The notes beneath the pieces were generated by a model. The model saw only the letters and a program-made list of their open reading frames with translations. It was not told the origin of the DNA and ran no database searches. 64,000 nt of DNA from Desulfopila inferna. GTDB lineage: Bacteria; Desulfobacterota; Desulfobulbia; Desulfobulbales; Desulfocapsaceae. The position numbers and the translations under genes are program-made. Shown piece after piece: positions 7,648 through 16,329 of the stretch. Position 1 is the first letter of the stretch, and the number at the start of each line of letters is the position of its first letter. The stretch is from positions 235,475-299,474 of the forward strand of contig NZ_JAFFQE010000007.1 of NCBI RefSeq assembly GCF_016919005.1, read 5' to 3'.

Positions 7648-9576
7648 TCAGATACCGCGACCTTCCCGGCACTCCTCTATAATCTTTTCAATAAAATCAG
7701 TCGCCGGCATGGCAGGCAGGTTTTTACCGTCGCGCAGACGAACAGTGACAGTGCCGTCGTTTTTTTCCGCATCGCCGATAATGAGCATATAGGGAACCTT
7801 GGCAACCTGTGCTTCTCTGATTTTATAGTTCAATTTCTCGTTACGCAAATCTTTTTCGACGCGCAGGCCTGCTTTCCGCATTTGCTCGAAGACATCTTCG
7901 CAGTAGTCGATCTGCTCATCGGTGATATTCATGATGCGTGCCTGCACCGGTGCGAACCACAATGGAAAGACCCCGGCATAGTGCTCGATAAGCACACCGA
8001 TGAATCTCTCAAGGGATCCCATCAGTGCTCTGTGGATCATGATGGGTTGATGTTCGGCATTATTCGAGCCGATGTAGCTTACCTCGAATCTGTCGGGCAG
8101 GTTGAAGTCCACTTGAATGGTGGAGCACTGCCAGGATCTGCCCAGCTGATCCTTGATTTTGATATCGATTTTGGGACCGTAGAATACACCTTCGCCCGGA
8201 TCAAGGGCATAAGCGAGTCCCTTCTTTTCCAGAGCCTGTTTCAGCGCTTCCGTAGCTTTATCCCAGTTGTCGTCGCTGCCGACATATTTTTCCGGTCTGG
8301 TGGAAAGATAAATGTCATATTCGCTGAAGCCGAAGGTTTTGAGAATATGCAGGTTGAGGTTGAGTATATTGAAAATCTCCTCTTCCAGCTGATCCGGCCT
8401 GCAGAAAATATGGGCATCGTCCTGAGTGAAGCCGCGCACCCGGAGAAGACCGTGAAGGGCTCCGGCCCGCTCATAGCGGTAGACGGTGCCGAGCTCGGCC
8501 CAGCGCAGGGGGAACTCACGATAACTCCGCTTCCGTGAATTGTACACGCCTATATGGAATGGGCAATTCATCGGCTTAAGCTGGTACTGCACGTCGTCAA
8601 TGGCCATGGGAGAATACATGTTCTCGCCGTAGAAATCGAGATGTCCCGAGGTTTTCCATAGATCCTGACGGGCTATATGCGGAGTGTAGAGCAGTTCATA
8701 GCCATGCCGGTAGTGCTCGTCTTTCCAGTAATCCTCAATCAAGCGGCGCAGTTGCGAACCTTTGGGCTGCCAGAGGATGAGTCCCGGACCGATCTGATCC
8801 TGGATGGTGAAAAGTTCCAGCTCCTTGCCCAGCTTACGGTGGTCTCGTTTCTTGGCCTCTTCGAGGGCATTGAGATATTTTTTCAGCGCCTTTTTGTCAT
8901 AGAAGGCGGTGCCGTAGATCCTCTGCAGTACATCTTTTTTTTCGTCTCCCCTCCAGTAGGCGCCTGCAACCCTGAGGAGCTTAAACGCCTGAATGGGAGT
9001 GGTGTCGGGAAGATGTGGACCGCGGCACAGATCAGTAAAGTCGTCGAGCTGATAGGTGGAAATTTGCTCGCCGCGCAGATCTTCGATTATTTCGAGCTTA
9101 TATTTTTCGTCTTCCCGGGCAAACTTATCCCTGGCTTCTTCAAAGGGCACAAGCTTACGCACAAATTCCGCTCTGCCCTGGATGATCTCGGACATTCGTT
9201 GTTCAATCGCCTCAAAATCATCGGGGCTGAATGGCTCTTTGCGCTGGAAGTCGTAATAGAAGCCGTTTTCGATGGCCGGGCCAATGGCAACCTTGACATC
9301 ATCGCCGAATATATCGCGAACGGCCTTGGCCATGACATGAGCAGTGCTGTGACGCAGAACTTCCAATCCTTCTGCGGATTCTTTAGTAATGGGCGTAATT
9401 ACACTATCTTTCTGCAGGGGAGTTTGAAGATCAACGACATTGCCTTCAATAGAAACGGCGACTACCTGCTTCCTCTGTTTATTGGACATCAGCTGACCAA
9501 GCACATCCTTGACAGGGGTAGCCTCAGGTACCTTCAGTTCTTCTCCATCGTGTAGTGATACGGTAATTTCAGCCAT
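7648..9576 (-). CDS. thrS: Threonine--tRNA ligase
   Basis: About 642 residues from ATG 9576 (MAEITVSLHDGEEL); the frame extends a further 12 residues upstream without a good ribosome site. It has an N-terminal TGS domain, the threonyl/alanyl second additional (editing) domain with HSTAHVMAKA, a class II core (motif 2 around RYERAGALHGLLRVRGFTQ, preceded by LKPMNCPFH) and a C-terminal anticodon-binding domain. It charges tRNA-Thr and hydrolyses Ser-tRNA-Thr. It heads the thrS-infC-rpmI-rplT-pheST block. Confidence 0.96.
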   Translation of the reverse strand: MAEITVSLHDGEELKVPEATPVKDVLGQLMSNKQRKQVVAVSIEGNVVDLQTPLQKDSVITPITKESAEGLEVLRHSTAHVMAKAVRDIFGDDVKVAIGPAIENGFYYDFQRKEPFSPDDFEAIEQRMSEIIQGRAEFVRKLVPFEEARDKFAREDEKYKLEIIEDLRGEQISTYQLDDFTDLCRGPHLPDTTPIQAFKLLRVAGAYWRGDEKKDVLQRIYGTAFYDKKALKKYLNALEEAKKRDHRKLGKELELFTIQDQIGPGLILWQPKGSQLRRLIEDYWKDEHYRHGYELLYTPHIARQDLWKTSGHLDFYGENMYSPMAIDDVQYQLKPMNCPFHIGVYNSRKRSYREFPLRWAELGTVYRYERAGALHGLLRVRGFTQDDAHIFCRPDQLEEEIFNILNLNLHILKTFGFSEYDIYLSTRPEKYVGSDDNWDKATEALKQALEKKGLAYALDPGEGVFYGPKIDIKIKDQLGRSWQCSTIQVDFNLPDRFEVSYIGSNNAEHQPIMIHRALMGSLERFIGVLIEHYAGVFPLWFAPVQARIMNITDEQIDYCEDVFEQMRKAGLRVEKDLRNEKLNYKIREAQVAKVPYMLIIGDAEKNDGTVTVRLRDGKNLPAMPATDFIEKIIEECREGRGI

Positions 9577-9657
9577 TTTTAAATTGTACTTCCACATAAA
9601 AACAAAGGCCAAAGTGTTGATTCCCGTTGACGAAAATCATTCCTTCAGCCTTCTATT

Positions 9658-9732
9658 TGGTAGGCGCGGGCGGGATTGAACCGCCGACATCCACCACGTC
9701 AAGGTGGCGCTCTCCCACTGAGCTACGCGCCT
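9658..9732 (-). tRNA. tRNA-Val (GAC)
   Basis: 75 nt with encoded CCA. The acceptor AGGCGCG (9726-9732) pairs with CGCGCCT, and the anticodon loop TTGACGT between CCACC and GGTGG gives anticodon GAC. D-arm TAGCTCAGTGGGAGAGC and T-loop GGTTCAATC are standard. It lies just upstream of thrS on the same strand. Confidence 0.96.
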
Positions 9733-9879
9733 GCGAGCCTGATATTTCAATATGCCGCGCAGGTGACATATTGATGTGTAAACCTGATTCAATTACCAAC
9801 ATTTGCAGAAGGTGTCAAGCAAAATCCAAAATATATTACCAGAATAATACCACAATACTTGGCGCTTTTTTCACTCCTC

Positions 9880-10482
9880 CTAGAAGGCGGCAAGTCTGCC
9901 CTCTATTGCCCGGGAAAGGGTGTGGCTGTCAGCATATTTTATGTCCATACCCATGGGGATGCCATAAGCCAGACGGGTGACCTTGACATCAAGATCGTGC
10001 AGCTTGTCGATCAGATAGGAAGCGGTTGCTTCTCCTGGAACGGTTGAGCTTGTGGCGATGAGCACCTCCTTGACCACCCCGTTTCGGGAGCGGGCGATCA
10101 GCTCCCGTGTTTTTATCTCGTCGGGTCCGATGCCGTCTATGGGCGAGAGAACGCCGTGCAGGATATGATAGTGTCCGCGAAAAATCCCGGTTTTCTCAAT
10201 GGCCATGAGATCACCCGCCTGTTCCACCACACAGACAAGTTCCGCGGTTCTGCGCGCATCTCCGCAGATGACGCAAGGGTCATTTTCGGAAAAGGCGAAA
10301 CAGCTGGAACACAGCTGGATCGAGCCGTGCAGGGCGGCAAGGGCGGAAGACAGCTCGCCGGCCTCTGCCGGTGAACGCCTGAGAACATGCATAGCCAGCC
10401 TGGTTGCTGTTTTTTTGCCGATGCCGGGGAGTGTGGAAAATCCCTGGATGAGCCTATCGAGGGCCGGGGGAACGATTTGCAT
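9880..10482 (-). CDS. recR: Recombination mediator protein RecR
   Basis: 200 residues. An N-terminal helix-hairpin-helix (LSTLPGIGKKTATRLAMHVL) is followed by a four-cysteine zinc finger (CSSCFAFSENDPCVICGD), a Toprim domain with VCVVEQAGDLMAIE, and the C-terminal GEATASYLIDKL. RecR loads RecA at gaps with RecF/RecO. It is the last gene of dnaX-ybaB-recR, with a six-base gap from ybaB. Confidence 0.97.
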   Translation of the reverse strand: MQIVPPALDRLIQGFSTLPGIGKKTATRLAMHVLRRSPAEAGELSSALAALHGSIQLCSSCFAFSENDPCVICGDARRTAELVCVVEQAGDLMAIEKTGIFRGHYHILHGVLSPIDGIGPDEIKTRELIARSRNGVVKEVLIATSSTVPGEATASYLIDKLHDLDVKVTRLAYGIPMGMDIKYADSHTLSRAIEGRLAAF

Positions 10483-10488
10483 AATATC

Positions 10489-10806
10489 CTAAAACATATT
10501 GGAGAGACCGGGAAGGTTGAGGCCGCCGGTGAGCTGCTTCATCTCTTCCTTGCCGAGCTCTTTGGCCTTGCGCAAACCATCGTTGGTGGCGGCGACAATA
10601 AGATCCTGGAGCATCTCTTTTTCTTCGGCAGAGAGAATGGCGTCCTCAATGGTCATGGAAAGAACCTCGCCCTTGCCATTGACGATCACATTGACCATGC
10701 CGCCGCCGGCGCTGCCGGTGATGGTTTTAGAGGCGAGCTGTTCCTGAATCTCCGCCATTTTGGCCTGCATCTGCTGAGCCTGCTGCATAATGCTTTGTAA
10801 GTCCAT
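10489..10806 (-). CDS. YbaB/EbfC family nucleoid-associated protein
   Basis: 105 residues from ATG 10806 (MDLQSIMQQAQQMQAKMAEIQ); a GTG five codons upstream is an alternative. It has a Gln/Met-rich N-terminal helix, the central GSAGGGMVNVIVNGKGEVLSM beta-sheet and a C-terminal helix, all typical of the family. These dimeric proteins bind DNA with little sequence preference. Their gene is almost always between dnaX and recR, as here. Confidence 0.93.
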   Translation of the reverse strand: MDLQSIMQQAQQMQAKMAEIQEQLASKTITGSAGGGMVNVIVNGKGEVLSMTIEDAILSAEEKEMLQDLIVAATNDGLRKAKELGKEEMKQLTGGLNLPGLSNMF

Positions 10807-10829
10807 AATATTTTCACTCACATTTGTTG

Positions 10830-12644
10830 TTATCTGCTTCGTGGGCCTATTCGAATATCCCCTATCTGGCCGTTGAAAATCTCTACCGCCATCTGCACCA
10901 GCGGGTCATGGGTAAGCTGCTGTCGTTTTCTGTGCGGACTCTCCGAATCATCGTCATCCTTGCCGTTGCTCAAGTCCGGGAGTATAAACCGTACAGTGAG
11001 GTCTTTTTGGAAAAAATCAAGGACGAATTCGGTAAGCAGCTTACGGTTATTCTTATTTCTGAGTAATGTGCAGATGGCCGGATCGTTGTAGTGCAGGTGC
11101 AGTTCGCCTTCTACTTCTTTGGCGGAAGCGGCGCGCTGGAGGTCCTGGGCCATCCACACCTTGCGCTCCTTGACATAAGCGGTGAATTCCATCCAGTCCT
11201 TGCGGACATCACGGATGTGCGGGTGTGGTTCCGGTACTGCGGGAGTCTCTTCGGTTTGCACTGGTTGTTCCTGCGGCGGCAGCGCTTTGGGCGGCTCGGT
11301 GTCAGGAGTCCTTACGGATGATTCTTGTGGTGGGGCAGAACAATCCGGTTCTTCGGGGAGCGGCGGCTCCTCATCCGATAGCGGAGGCACTTCATGCCAC
11401 GGCGGCTGAAGTTCAGGCTGTGCTGGAGTTAACGGCGTATCCCGTTCGGGTTCAGTTTTTTTTTTGCCGGGATCCGTGCTGTCGGCAACCTCACGCTCTG
11501 CCGGAAGTGTGGCCATGAGGTTCTCGATCTTGCTCAAAAGTGCGGTAACGGGGATGACATTGCCGGCTTCGATAATTTTAAGAAAAGCTGTTTCCAGGGC
11601 AAGCCGGGGCTGGGTGGTGAAGCGCAGCTCCTCTGTTGCCTTCATGAGCAGGTCAAGTTTGAAATGGATGGTTTCGAAGGAATACTCGGCTGCGATTTTG
11701 CCGAAGTCGGTGATTTCAGCTTCCGGCAGGTCTATAAGTTCTCCGCAGTTCCCCAGCTTGACCAGAAGCACAGTCCTGAAACATTCGAGCAGGTCCGAAG
11801 TGAATCGTTTTATGTCGATGCCGTAGTCGAAGGCGCCTTCCAGTGCTTTCAGCGCGGTTACCCGGTCTTCGGCGAGAAGAGCCCTGGTGATGGTCATCAG
11901 GGTATTCCTGTCGATCAGACCGAGTACCTCAATGACATCTTCATGGCTGATGGTATTATCGCCGAAGGAGAACATCTGGTCCAGCAGGCTCAGGCCGTCT
12001 CTGACCGATCCCTCGGCTTCCCGGACGATGAGGGCCAGCGCGGCCGGGTCCAGGGATACCTTTTCCGAATTTGCGATTTTTTGAAAATGAGTCGTCAGGT
12101 CAGTTGTGCTGACTCTCTTGAGTTCGTAGCGCTGGCACCTGGAAAGGATGGTAATGGGGATTTTGTGCAGTTCGGTGGTGGCGAACATGAAATAGACATG
12201 CGCCGGCGGCTCTTCCAGTGTCTTTAGAAGTGCGTTAAAGGCCTCCGTAGTGAGCATGTGCACTTCATCAATGATGATAATTTTGTATGGCGATGAAGTC
12301 GGCAGAAAGCGTATCTTTTCCTTGAGCTCGCGGATTTCCTGAATGCCCCTGTTGGAGGCACCGTCTATTTCGTGTAGATCAAGGGAATGACCGCCTGTGA
12401 TCTCGGCGCATGACCGGCATTGATTGCACGGTCGGGTTTCCGTGGTACTCTCGCAGTTTATAGCCTTGGCCATAATACGGGCAAGTGTCGTCTTGCCGAC
12501 GCCCCTGACTCCTGAGAAAAGAATGGCGTGAGCGACGCGTTGTCGCAACAGGCTGTTCTGCAGGGTCTTGACCACCGGAATCTGGCCTACGACGTCGGTG
12601 AAGGACTGGGGGCGGTATTTTCGAGCGAGAACCAGGTAAGACAT
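10830..12644 (-). CDS. dnaX: DNA polymerase III subunits gamma and tau
   Basis: 604 residues. An AAA+ clamp-loader core carries Walker A (GVRGVGKTT, 45-53), a zinc module (C64, C73, C76, C79), DEVHML and the sensor region SRCQRYE. Domain III follows, then a Pro/Glu-rich linker (about 390-490) and a C-terminal tau domain. Tau couples the clamp loader to polymerase and helicase. A run of ten A residues falls at codons 394-397, exactly after domain III. One base more gives a stop at once; one base less gives a stop after eight new codons. Slippage would therefore make a gamma-like short form (see separate entry). Confidence 0.96.
   Translation of the reverse strand: MSYLVLARKYRPQSFTDVVGQIPVVKTLQNSLLRQRVAHAILFSGVRGVGKTTLARIMAKAINCESTTETRPCNQCRSCAEITGGHSLDLHEIDGASNRGIQEIRELKEKIRFLPTSSPYKIIIIDEVHMLTTEAFNALLKTLEEPPAHVYFMFATTELHKIPITILSRCQRYELKRVSTTDLTTHFQKIANSEKVSLDPAALALIVREAEGSVRDGLSLLDQMFSFGDNTISHEDVIEVLGLIDRNTLMTITRALLAEDRVTALKALEGAFDYGIDIKRFTSDLLECFRTVLLVKLGNCGELIDLPEAEITDFGKIAAEYSFETIHFKLDLLMKATEELRFTTQPRLALETAFLKIIEAGNVIPVTALLSKIENLMATLPAEREVADSTDPGKKKTEPERDTPLTPAQPELQPPWHEVPPLSDEEPPLPEEPDCSAPPQESSVRTPDTEPPKALPPQEQPVQTEETPAVPEPHPHIRDVRKDWMEFTAYVKERKVWMAQDLQRAASAKEVEGELHLHYNDPAICTLLRNKNNRKLLTEFVLDFFQKDLTVRFILPDLSNGKDDDDSESPHRKRQQLTHDPLVQMAVEIFNGQIGDIRIGPRSR
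11456..11465 (-). other. Ten-A slippery run inside dnaX
   Basis: The coding strand has A10 (Lys394-Lys396 plus the first base of Thr397). In the A11 form the reading is Lys-Lys-Lys-Asn-stop. In the A9 form eight foreign codons precede TAA. Both truncate after domain III at about 397-405 residues. In Thermus thermophilus an A9 run at the same relative place causes transcriptional slippage that produces gamma. No cost-neutral reason for such a run is evident. Confidence 0.55.
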
Positions 12645-12718
12645 GAGTCACCGTTTCAGGAATTGAGCGTTAGCGATTACCGGAAAATACACGATGAATT
12701 GACGGGAGGCAATAAAAA

Positions 12719-12824
12719 GTGATAGCCGGGCAACCCTGCAGCACACCAAGAGGTTCACTACCGTTGCTTCCTTCCGGACCTGGCGGAGTTCGTGATTCTT
12801 CGTTGCACAGGACCCGGCTATCAC
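12719..12824 (-). ncRNA. ffs: Bacterial small signal recognition particle RNA (4.5S)
   Basis: About 106 nt. The ends GTGATAGCCGGG and CCCGGCTATCAC pair to form the long hairpin. The minus strand holds the universal SRP domain IV sequence GGTCCGGAAGGAAGCAACGG at the apex, where Ffh binds. A CTTTTTATT T-run follows the 3' end. It is 45 bases from tRNA-Ser and just upstream of dnaX, a common order in proteobacteria. Confidence 0.95.
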
Positions 12825-12869
12825 ACCAAATCTTGGCTGGCGTCTGCCCATTCCTGGACAAACACTTTC

Positions 12870-12955
12870 TGGCGGAGAGGGTGAGATTCGAACTCACGGT
12901 ACTCTCGTACACACGCGTTCCAGGCGTGCACCTTAAGCCACTCGGTCACCTCTCC
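12870..12955 (-). tRNA. tRNA-Ser (GGA)
   Basis: 86 nt including encoded CCA. Acceptor GGAGAGG (12949-12955) pairs with CCTCTCC. The anticodon loop CTGGAAC between CACGC and GCGTG gives anticodon GGA. A long variable arm (GTACGAGAGTAC) is present, as required for a class II tRNA. T-loop GTTCGAATC is standard. Confidence 0.96.
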
Positions 12956-13050
12956 GTTTCTCTGTATCAATCAATATAAAATTGTGAGCCTGTATGTAAA
13001 CCGTGTAATCAAATTATTCAATGAAAAAGTAGTCCATCGGCAAAAATTGT

Positions 13051-13521
13051 TCACGGACATTTTTTGCGGCGGCCAGCGAAAAAATCTTTCAATAACAAGG
13101 CGCATCTCTCTTCCAGAACTCCTCTGCTGATTTTCAGGGTATGGTTGAAGCGGCCGTCGCTGCCCATGGTATAACGTGATGTCAACGCCCCGGTTTTAGG
13201 GTCCGCAGCGCCGAAAACAACACGGCGGACGCGGGCGTGAAGAATTGCCCCGGCGCACATGGGGCAGGGTTCCAGGGTGACGTAGAGGGTAGTGTCCGGC
13301 AAACGATAGTTGCCAATTCTTGCCGCAGCCTGGCGCAATACGCGAATTTCGGCATGGGCGGTAGGATCATTCGTCGATATCGGCATGTTGCCTGCTTCGG
13401 CCAGAAGTAGATCGTCTCTGATAAGCACCGCGCCGACGGGAACCTCGCCGCCTTCTCTGGAAAGTACTGCCTGGTGCAGGGCTAATTCCATCCAGTACTC
13501 ATCTTTCGTGATATTGTCCAT
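13051..13521 (-). CDS. tadA: tRNA-specific adenosine-34 deaminase
   Basis: 156 residues of the cytidine/deoxycytidylate deaminase fold. The zinc site is complete: HAEIRVL provides His and catalytic Glu, and EPCPMCAGA provides the two Cys. The C-terminal helix is Lys/Arg-rich. TadA makes inosine at the wobble base of tRNA-Arg(ACG). The length and the PCPMCAGAI motif fit TadA better than free-base deaminases. Confidence 0.93.
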   Translation of the reverse strand: MDNITKDEYWMELALHQAVLSREGGEVPVGAVLIRDDLLLAEAGNMPISTNDPTAHAEIRVLRQAAARIGNYRLPDTTLYVTLEPCPMCAGAILHARVRRVVFGAADPKTGALTSRYTMGSDGRFNHTLKISRGVLEERCALLLKDFFAGRRKKCP

Positions 13522-13653
13522 ATTATATTCATCAATCGAAAAAAATTGTAGAAAGTTGTGTTACCATTATTTGCATTTATGGCCGTTCTTGCTTATAAGA
13601 TAAAGAGGCCAATTACAAATTGGAAACATAAATTACCCTGTTGTAATAAAACA

Positions 13654-15054
13654 ATGTATACAATATTGATGTACGAACCGCAAAATGTTGCTCCGATTGA
13701 TCCAGCTTTATTTGGGCAGTCCGACCTCATCTTTAAATCGGAAGCGAAGGATTTTCAAGTAGAGCTTGACCGGCGCCAGTTCGACCTGATCTTTCTGGAG
13801 ATCAATTCTCAAAATGGCCACAATATGGAACTCCTCGAATATGCACACCGGAAGAGTCCTTATACTCCTATTATCATCACCAGCAAATCGGAAAGAGCTG
13901 ACGTTGTCGTACAGGCGATGAATCGGGGAGCTTCCGATTTTTTAGTTCATCCGTTAACGGAAACACGCCTTGCCGTGGCCATGCGGAAGGCCATAGAGAG
14001 CAAGGAACAGAAATTTGAAATCGATTATCATCGAAGAAGACAGGATGTGGTTTATGATTTTGGCGATGTTATCGCCTTCAGCAACAGCATGCGGGAAGTT
14101 CTGGTAAGCCTGCAGAAATTCGCCCAGACGGACTCCACCATCCTGATAACCGGGGAAACCGGAACCGGCAAGAGTTTCCTCTCCGGCACAGTACACTTTA
14201 ATTCTCCGCGAAAGAAAAAACCGTTTGTGAAAATCAACTGTGCCAATATTCCGGAGGCGCTGCTCGAGTCAGAACTCTTCGGTCATGAAAAAGGTGCTTT
14301 TACCGGTGCCGACAAGCAGCGTGTCGGGCGGTTCGAACAAGCCTGCGGCGGCACCATTTTTCTCGATGAGATAGGGGAGATGAGCATCGCCCTGCAAACT
14401 AAACTGCTGAGGGTTCTGGAGGAAAAGGCCTTTGAGCGGGTTGGCGGGAACAAAACGATCAATGTCGATGTACGCGTTATTGCGGCCACCAACAAGAACC
14501 TGATCAGCCAGATAGAAAAGGGCCTCTTTCGCGAAGACCTTTATTACCGGATCAATGTCCTGCCGGTCAGACTGCCGCCTTTGCGGGAAAGGGATCTCTG
14601 CATTATTCCCCTGGCCAACATCCTTCTGAAGAAATGCTGCCAGTCGACCCGGAAAGAAATCATGGGTTTCCACAGCGATGCGCTGGCCAGAATCCAATCC
14701 TATGGCTGGCCGGGCAATATACGGCAGCTGGCCAATACCATAGAGCGTGCCGTCATTCTGACAGATGGCAGACAGATCACCGCCCACAATCTTCTGCTGC
14801 CCGGCAACGGCGCCCCAACTCCGCAAAAATCGGTAACGGACGAAGAAAAAGAGTTCAGCGGTACTTCGGAATTACAATCTGAAGCTGGTATCTCACTGGC
14901 CGGCCAGGAAAAAGAATTGATCCTGCGTGTTCTGGAGGAGTCGCTTTGGGTGCAGAAAAATGCTGCCGGCAGACTCGGAATCAGTCCAAGAGCCCTCAAT
15001 TACAAGATTCGCAAGCTTGGCATCAGGCATCCCCATTGGCGTAGGAACAAATAG
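13654..15054 (+). CDS. Sigma-54-dependent activator with a degenerate receiver domain
   Basis: 466 residues from ATG 13654; an upstream in-frame start at 13558 would add 32 unlike residues with no ribosome site. The receiver-like domain (1-120) has lost key residues: the phospho-acceptor Asp is Glu in FDLIFLEIN, the acidic pair after beta-1 is absent (ILMYEPQN), and the beta-5 Lys is His (FLVHPL). The AAA+ domain is intact, with Walker A GETGTGKS (167-174) and the sigma-54 contact loop GAFTGA (214-219). A Fis-type helix-turn-helix closes the protein ([21 protein letters not shown]). No partner kinase is adjacent. I infer regulation by something other than phosphorylation. Targets are unknown; the divergent neighbour region and the downstream cluster are candidates. 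Confidence 0.9.
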   Translation: MYTILMYEPQNVAPIDPALFGQSDLIFKSEAKDFQVELDRRQFDLIFLEINSQNGHNMELLEYAHRKSPYTPIIITSKSERADVVVQAMNRGASDFLVHPLTETRLAVAMRKAIESKEQKFEIDYHRRRQDVVYDFGDVIAFSNSMREVLVSLQKFAQTDSTILITGETGTGKSFLSGTVHFNSPRKKKPFVKINCANIPEALLESELFGHEKGAFTGADKQRVGRFEQACGGTIFLDEIGEMSIALQTKLLRVLEEKAFERVGGNKTINVDVRVIAATNKNLISQIEKGLFREDLYYRINVLPVRLPPLRERDLCIIPLANILLKKCCQSTRKEIMGFHSDALARIQSYGWPGNIRQLANTIERAVILTDGRQITAHNLLLPGNGAPTPQKSVTDEEKEFSGTSELQSEAGISLAGQEKELILRVLEESLWVQKNAAGRLGISPRALNYKIRKLGIRHPHWRRNK

Positions 15055-15363
15055 CGACTCTGAAGAAAGCTTGAACTGCGGCGTTGTAGATCTGGAACGG
15101 CGACTTGCCGTACCACATGCAAATCGTCGTTACTGATACGTTGCGAAACGAAATAATGTATACCGTTTCCATCTATAAATAGCCCGGAGTCAATGCTTTT
15201 CTATAACTTCGCTTACTGACTTCAGTCCATCCAGTCAAGATCCTGCTGCGGCAAGCAAGATCGCAGATTGCTTGCACCCTTTTCCATTCCCGCCTGCGAC
15301 AATCATCGCTGTTTTTTAATCCAAGTAATTAAATTTCCGTTTAATCAGGTACTAAAAAATTGC
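15055..15363. other. Intergenic region without a recognisable gene
   Basis: 309 bases between the sigma-54 activator and the promoter of the IclR gene. I see no credible reading frame, no clear terminator and no -24/-12 element here. Confidence 0.5.
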
Positions 15364-15392
15364 TTGACAAGCATTAGGGGATCACGTATCTT
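15364..15392 (+). promoter_or_regulatory. Sigma-70-type promoter of the IclR-led cluster
   Basis: TTGACA at 15364-15369, a 17-base spacer and TATCTT at 15387-15392. The predicted start falls at about 15399, directly at the repeated operator sequence that follows. Confidence 0.65.
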
Positions 15393-15400
15393 TTCTTGCA

Positions 15401-15439
15401 TGTCACAAATAAAGAGACGATGTCACAAATAGTGTGACA
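15401..15439. promoter_or_regulatory. Putative IclR-family operator: repeated TGTCACAAAT
   Basis: TGTCACAAAT occurs at 15401-15410 and again at 15421-15430, exactly 20 bases apart (two helical turns). The second copy is half of a palindrome, TGTCAC-N7-GTGACA (15421-15439). It overlaps the predicted transcription start and sits 64 bases before the regulator's ATG, so autorepression is likely. The binding protein is inferred. Confidence 0.6.
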
Positions 15440-15502
15440 AGTGCGATCAACTCCGACAATAGAAGTGCTGGTGTCGGAACCATTGTTGCAGCGGGAGGTG
15501 TG

Positions 15503-16309
15503 ATGACGGCAAAAAATGAAAAATATTATTTTGTTTCTTCTTTGGCAAAAGGTCTGCGTATTCTCGAGCTTCTTGCCGAAGAGGGTGAGTTGTCCGCATC
15601 TCAGGTAGCCGCACATCTTGAGACCAACAGGGCGGCGGGCCACCGATTTATCAGTACCCTGCGCGATCTGGGCTATGTCGAAAAAACTCCGGAAGGGAAA
15701 TTCTGTCTAACTTTCAAGCCCCTCGAACTCGGGATGAAGACGCTCGACCGGTTTGAGATCCGCCATTTTGCCCATCCATATATGCAGGAGATTGCTCTTG
15801 CCTTTAAAGAAACAGTCAATCTCGGTCACTGGGACAGGGGAGCCATCGTTCATCTGGATAAAATAGACAGCACGGAGATCCTGCGCATGGATCTGGGACT
15901 TGGCGCACAGGCACCCGCTTATTGTACAGGTCTTGGCAAGGCCATCCTGGCTTTTCTGCCGGAGGTTGAGCTGGAAAATTATCTGCAGTCGGTGAAATTC
16001 ACCTCATTTACACCCAATACAATCATTACAGCGCAGCAATTGAAAGACGAGATTAACAAGATTCGCCGACAGGGATATGCTGTTGACGATGAAGAACTCA
16101 GTCTGGGATTGAGATGTGTAGCCGCGCCGATATTGGATTATGCCGGGCGACCAACCTATGCGATGAGCGTTTCCGGGCCTACGCAGAGGATGTCCGTAGA
16201 AAAAATACAGAATATTCAGGAAAAGCTGCTTGCTGTCTGTCATAGGCTTGAACGGAAGACCGGGGCTCCCGAGAAAACAGAAGCTGAGCATCCTGCAGCA
16301 AGAATGTAA
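15503..16309 (+). CDS. IclR-family transcriptional regulator
   Basis: 268 residues from ATG 15503, chosen because GGGAGG lies five bases upstream; a longer frame begins at 15434 inside the operator. The N-terminal winged HTH (SLAKGLRILELLAEEGELSASQVAAHL, then RFISTLRDLGYVEK) is followed by an IclR effector domain (about 90-260, with GLGKAILAFLPE and GYAVDDEELSLGLRCVAAPI). Such proteins sense small carboxylates or aromatic acids and usually control the adjacent catabolic operon. It is transcribed with the panB-like gene 20 bases downstream. The ligand is not shown; an ectoine-pathway intermediate is my guess. Confidence 0.9.
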   Translation: MTAKNEKYYFVSSLAKGLRILELLAEEGELSASQVAAHLETNRAAGHRFISTLRDLGYVEKTPEGKFCLTFKPLELGMKTLDRFEIRHFAHPYMQEIALAFKETVNLGHWDRGAIVHLDKIDSTEILRMDLGLGAQAPAYCTGLGKAILAFLPEVELENYLQSVKFTSFTPNTIITAQQLKDEINKIRRQGYAVDDEELSLGLRCVAAPILDYAGRPTYAMSVSGPTQRMSVEKIQNIQEKLLAVCHRLERKTGAPEKTEAEHPAARM

Positions 16310-16329
16310 TCCTATCAGGAGGAAAAAAG

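Noticed and set aside
9577..9657. T-box riboswitch before thrS
   Set aside because: Only about 80 bases lie between tRNA-Val and thrS, with no T-box sequence or antiterminator hairpin.
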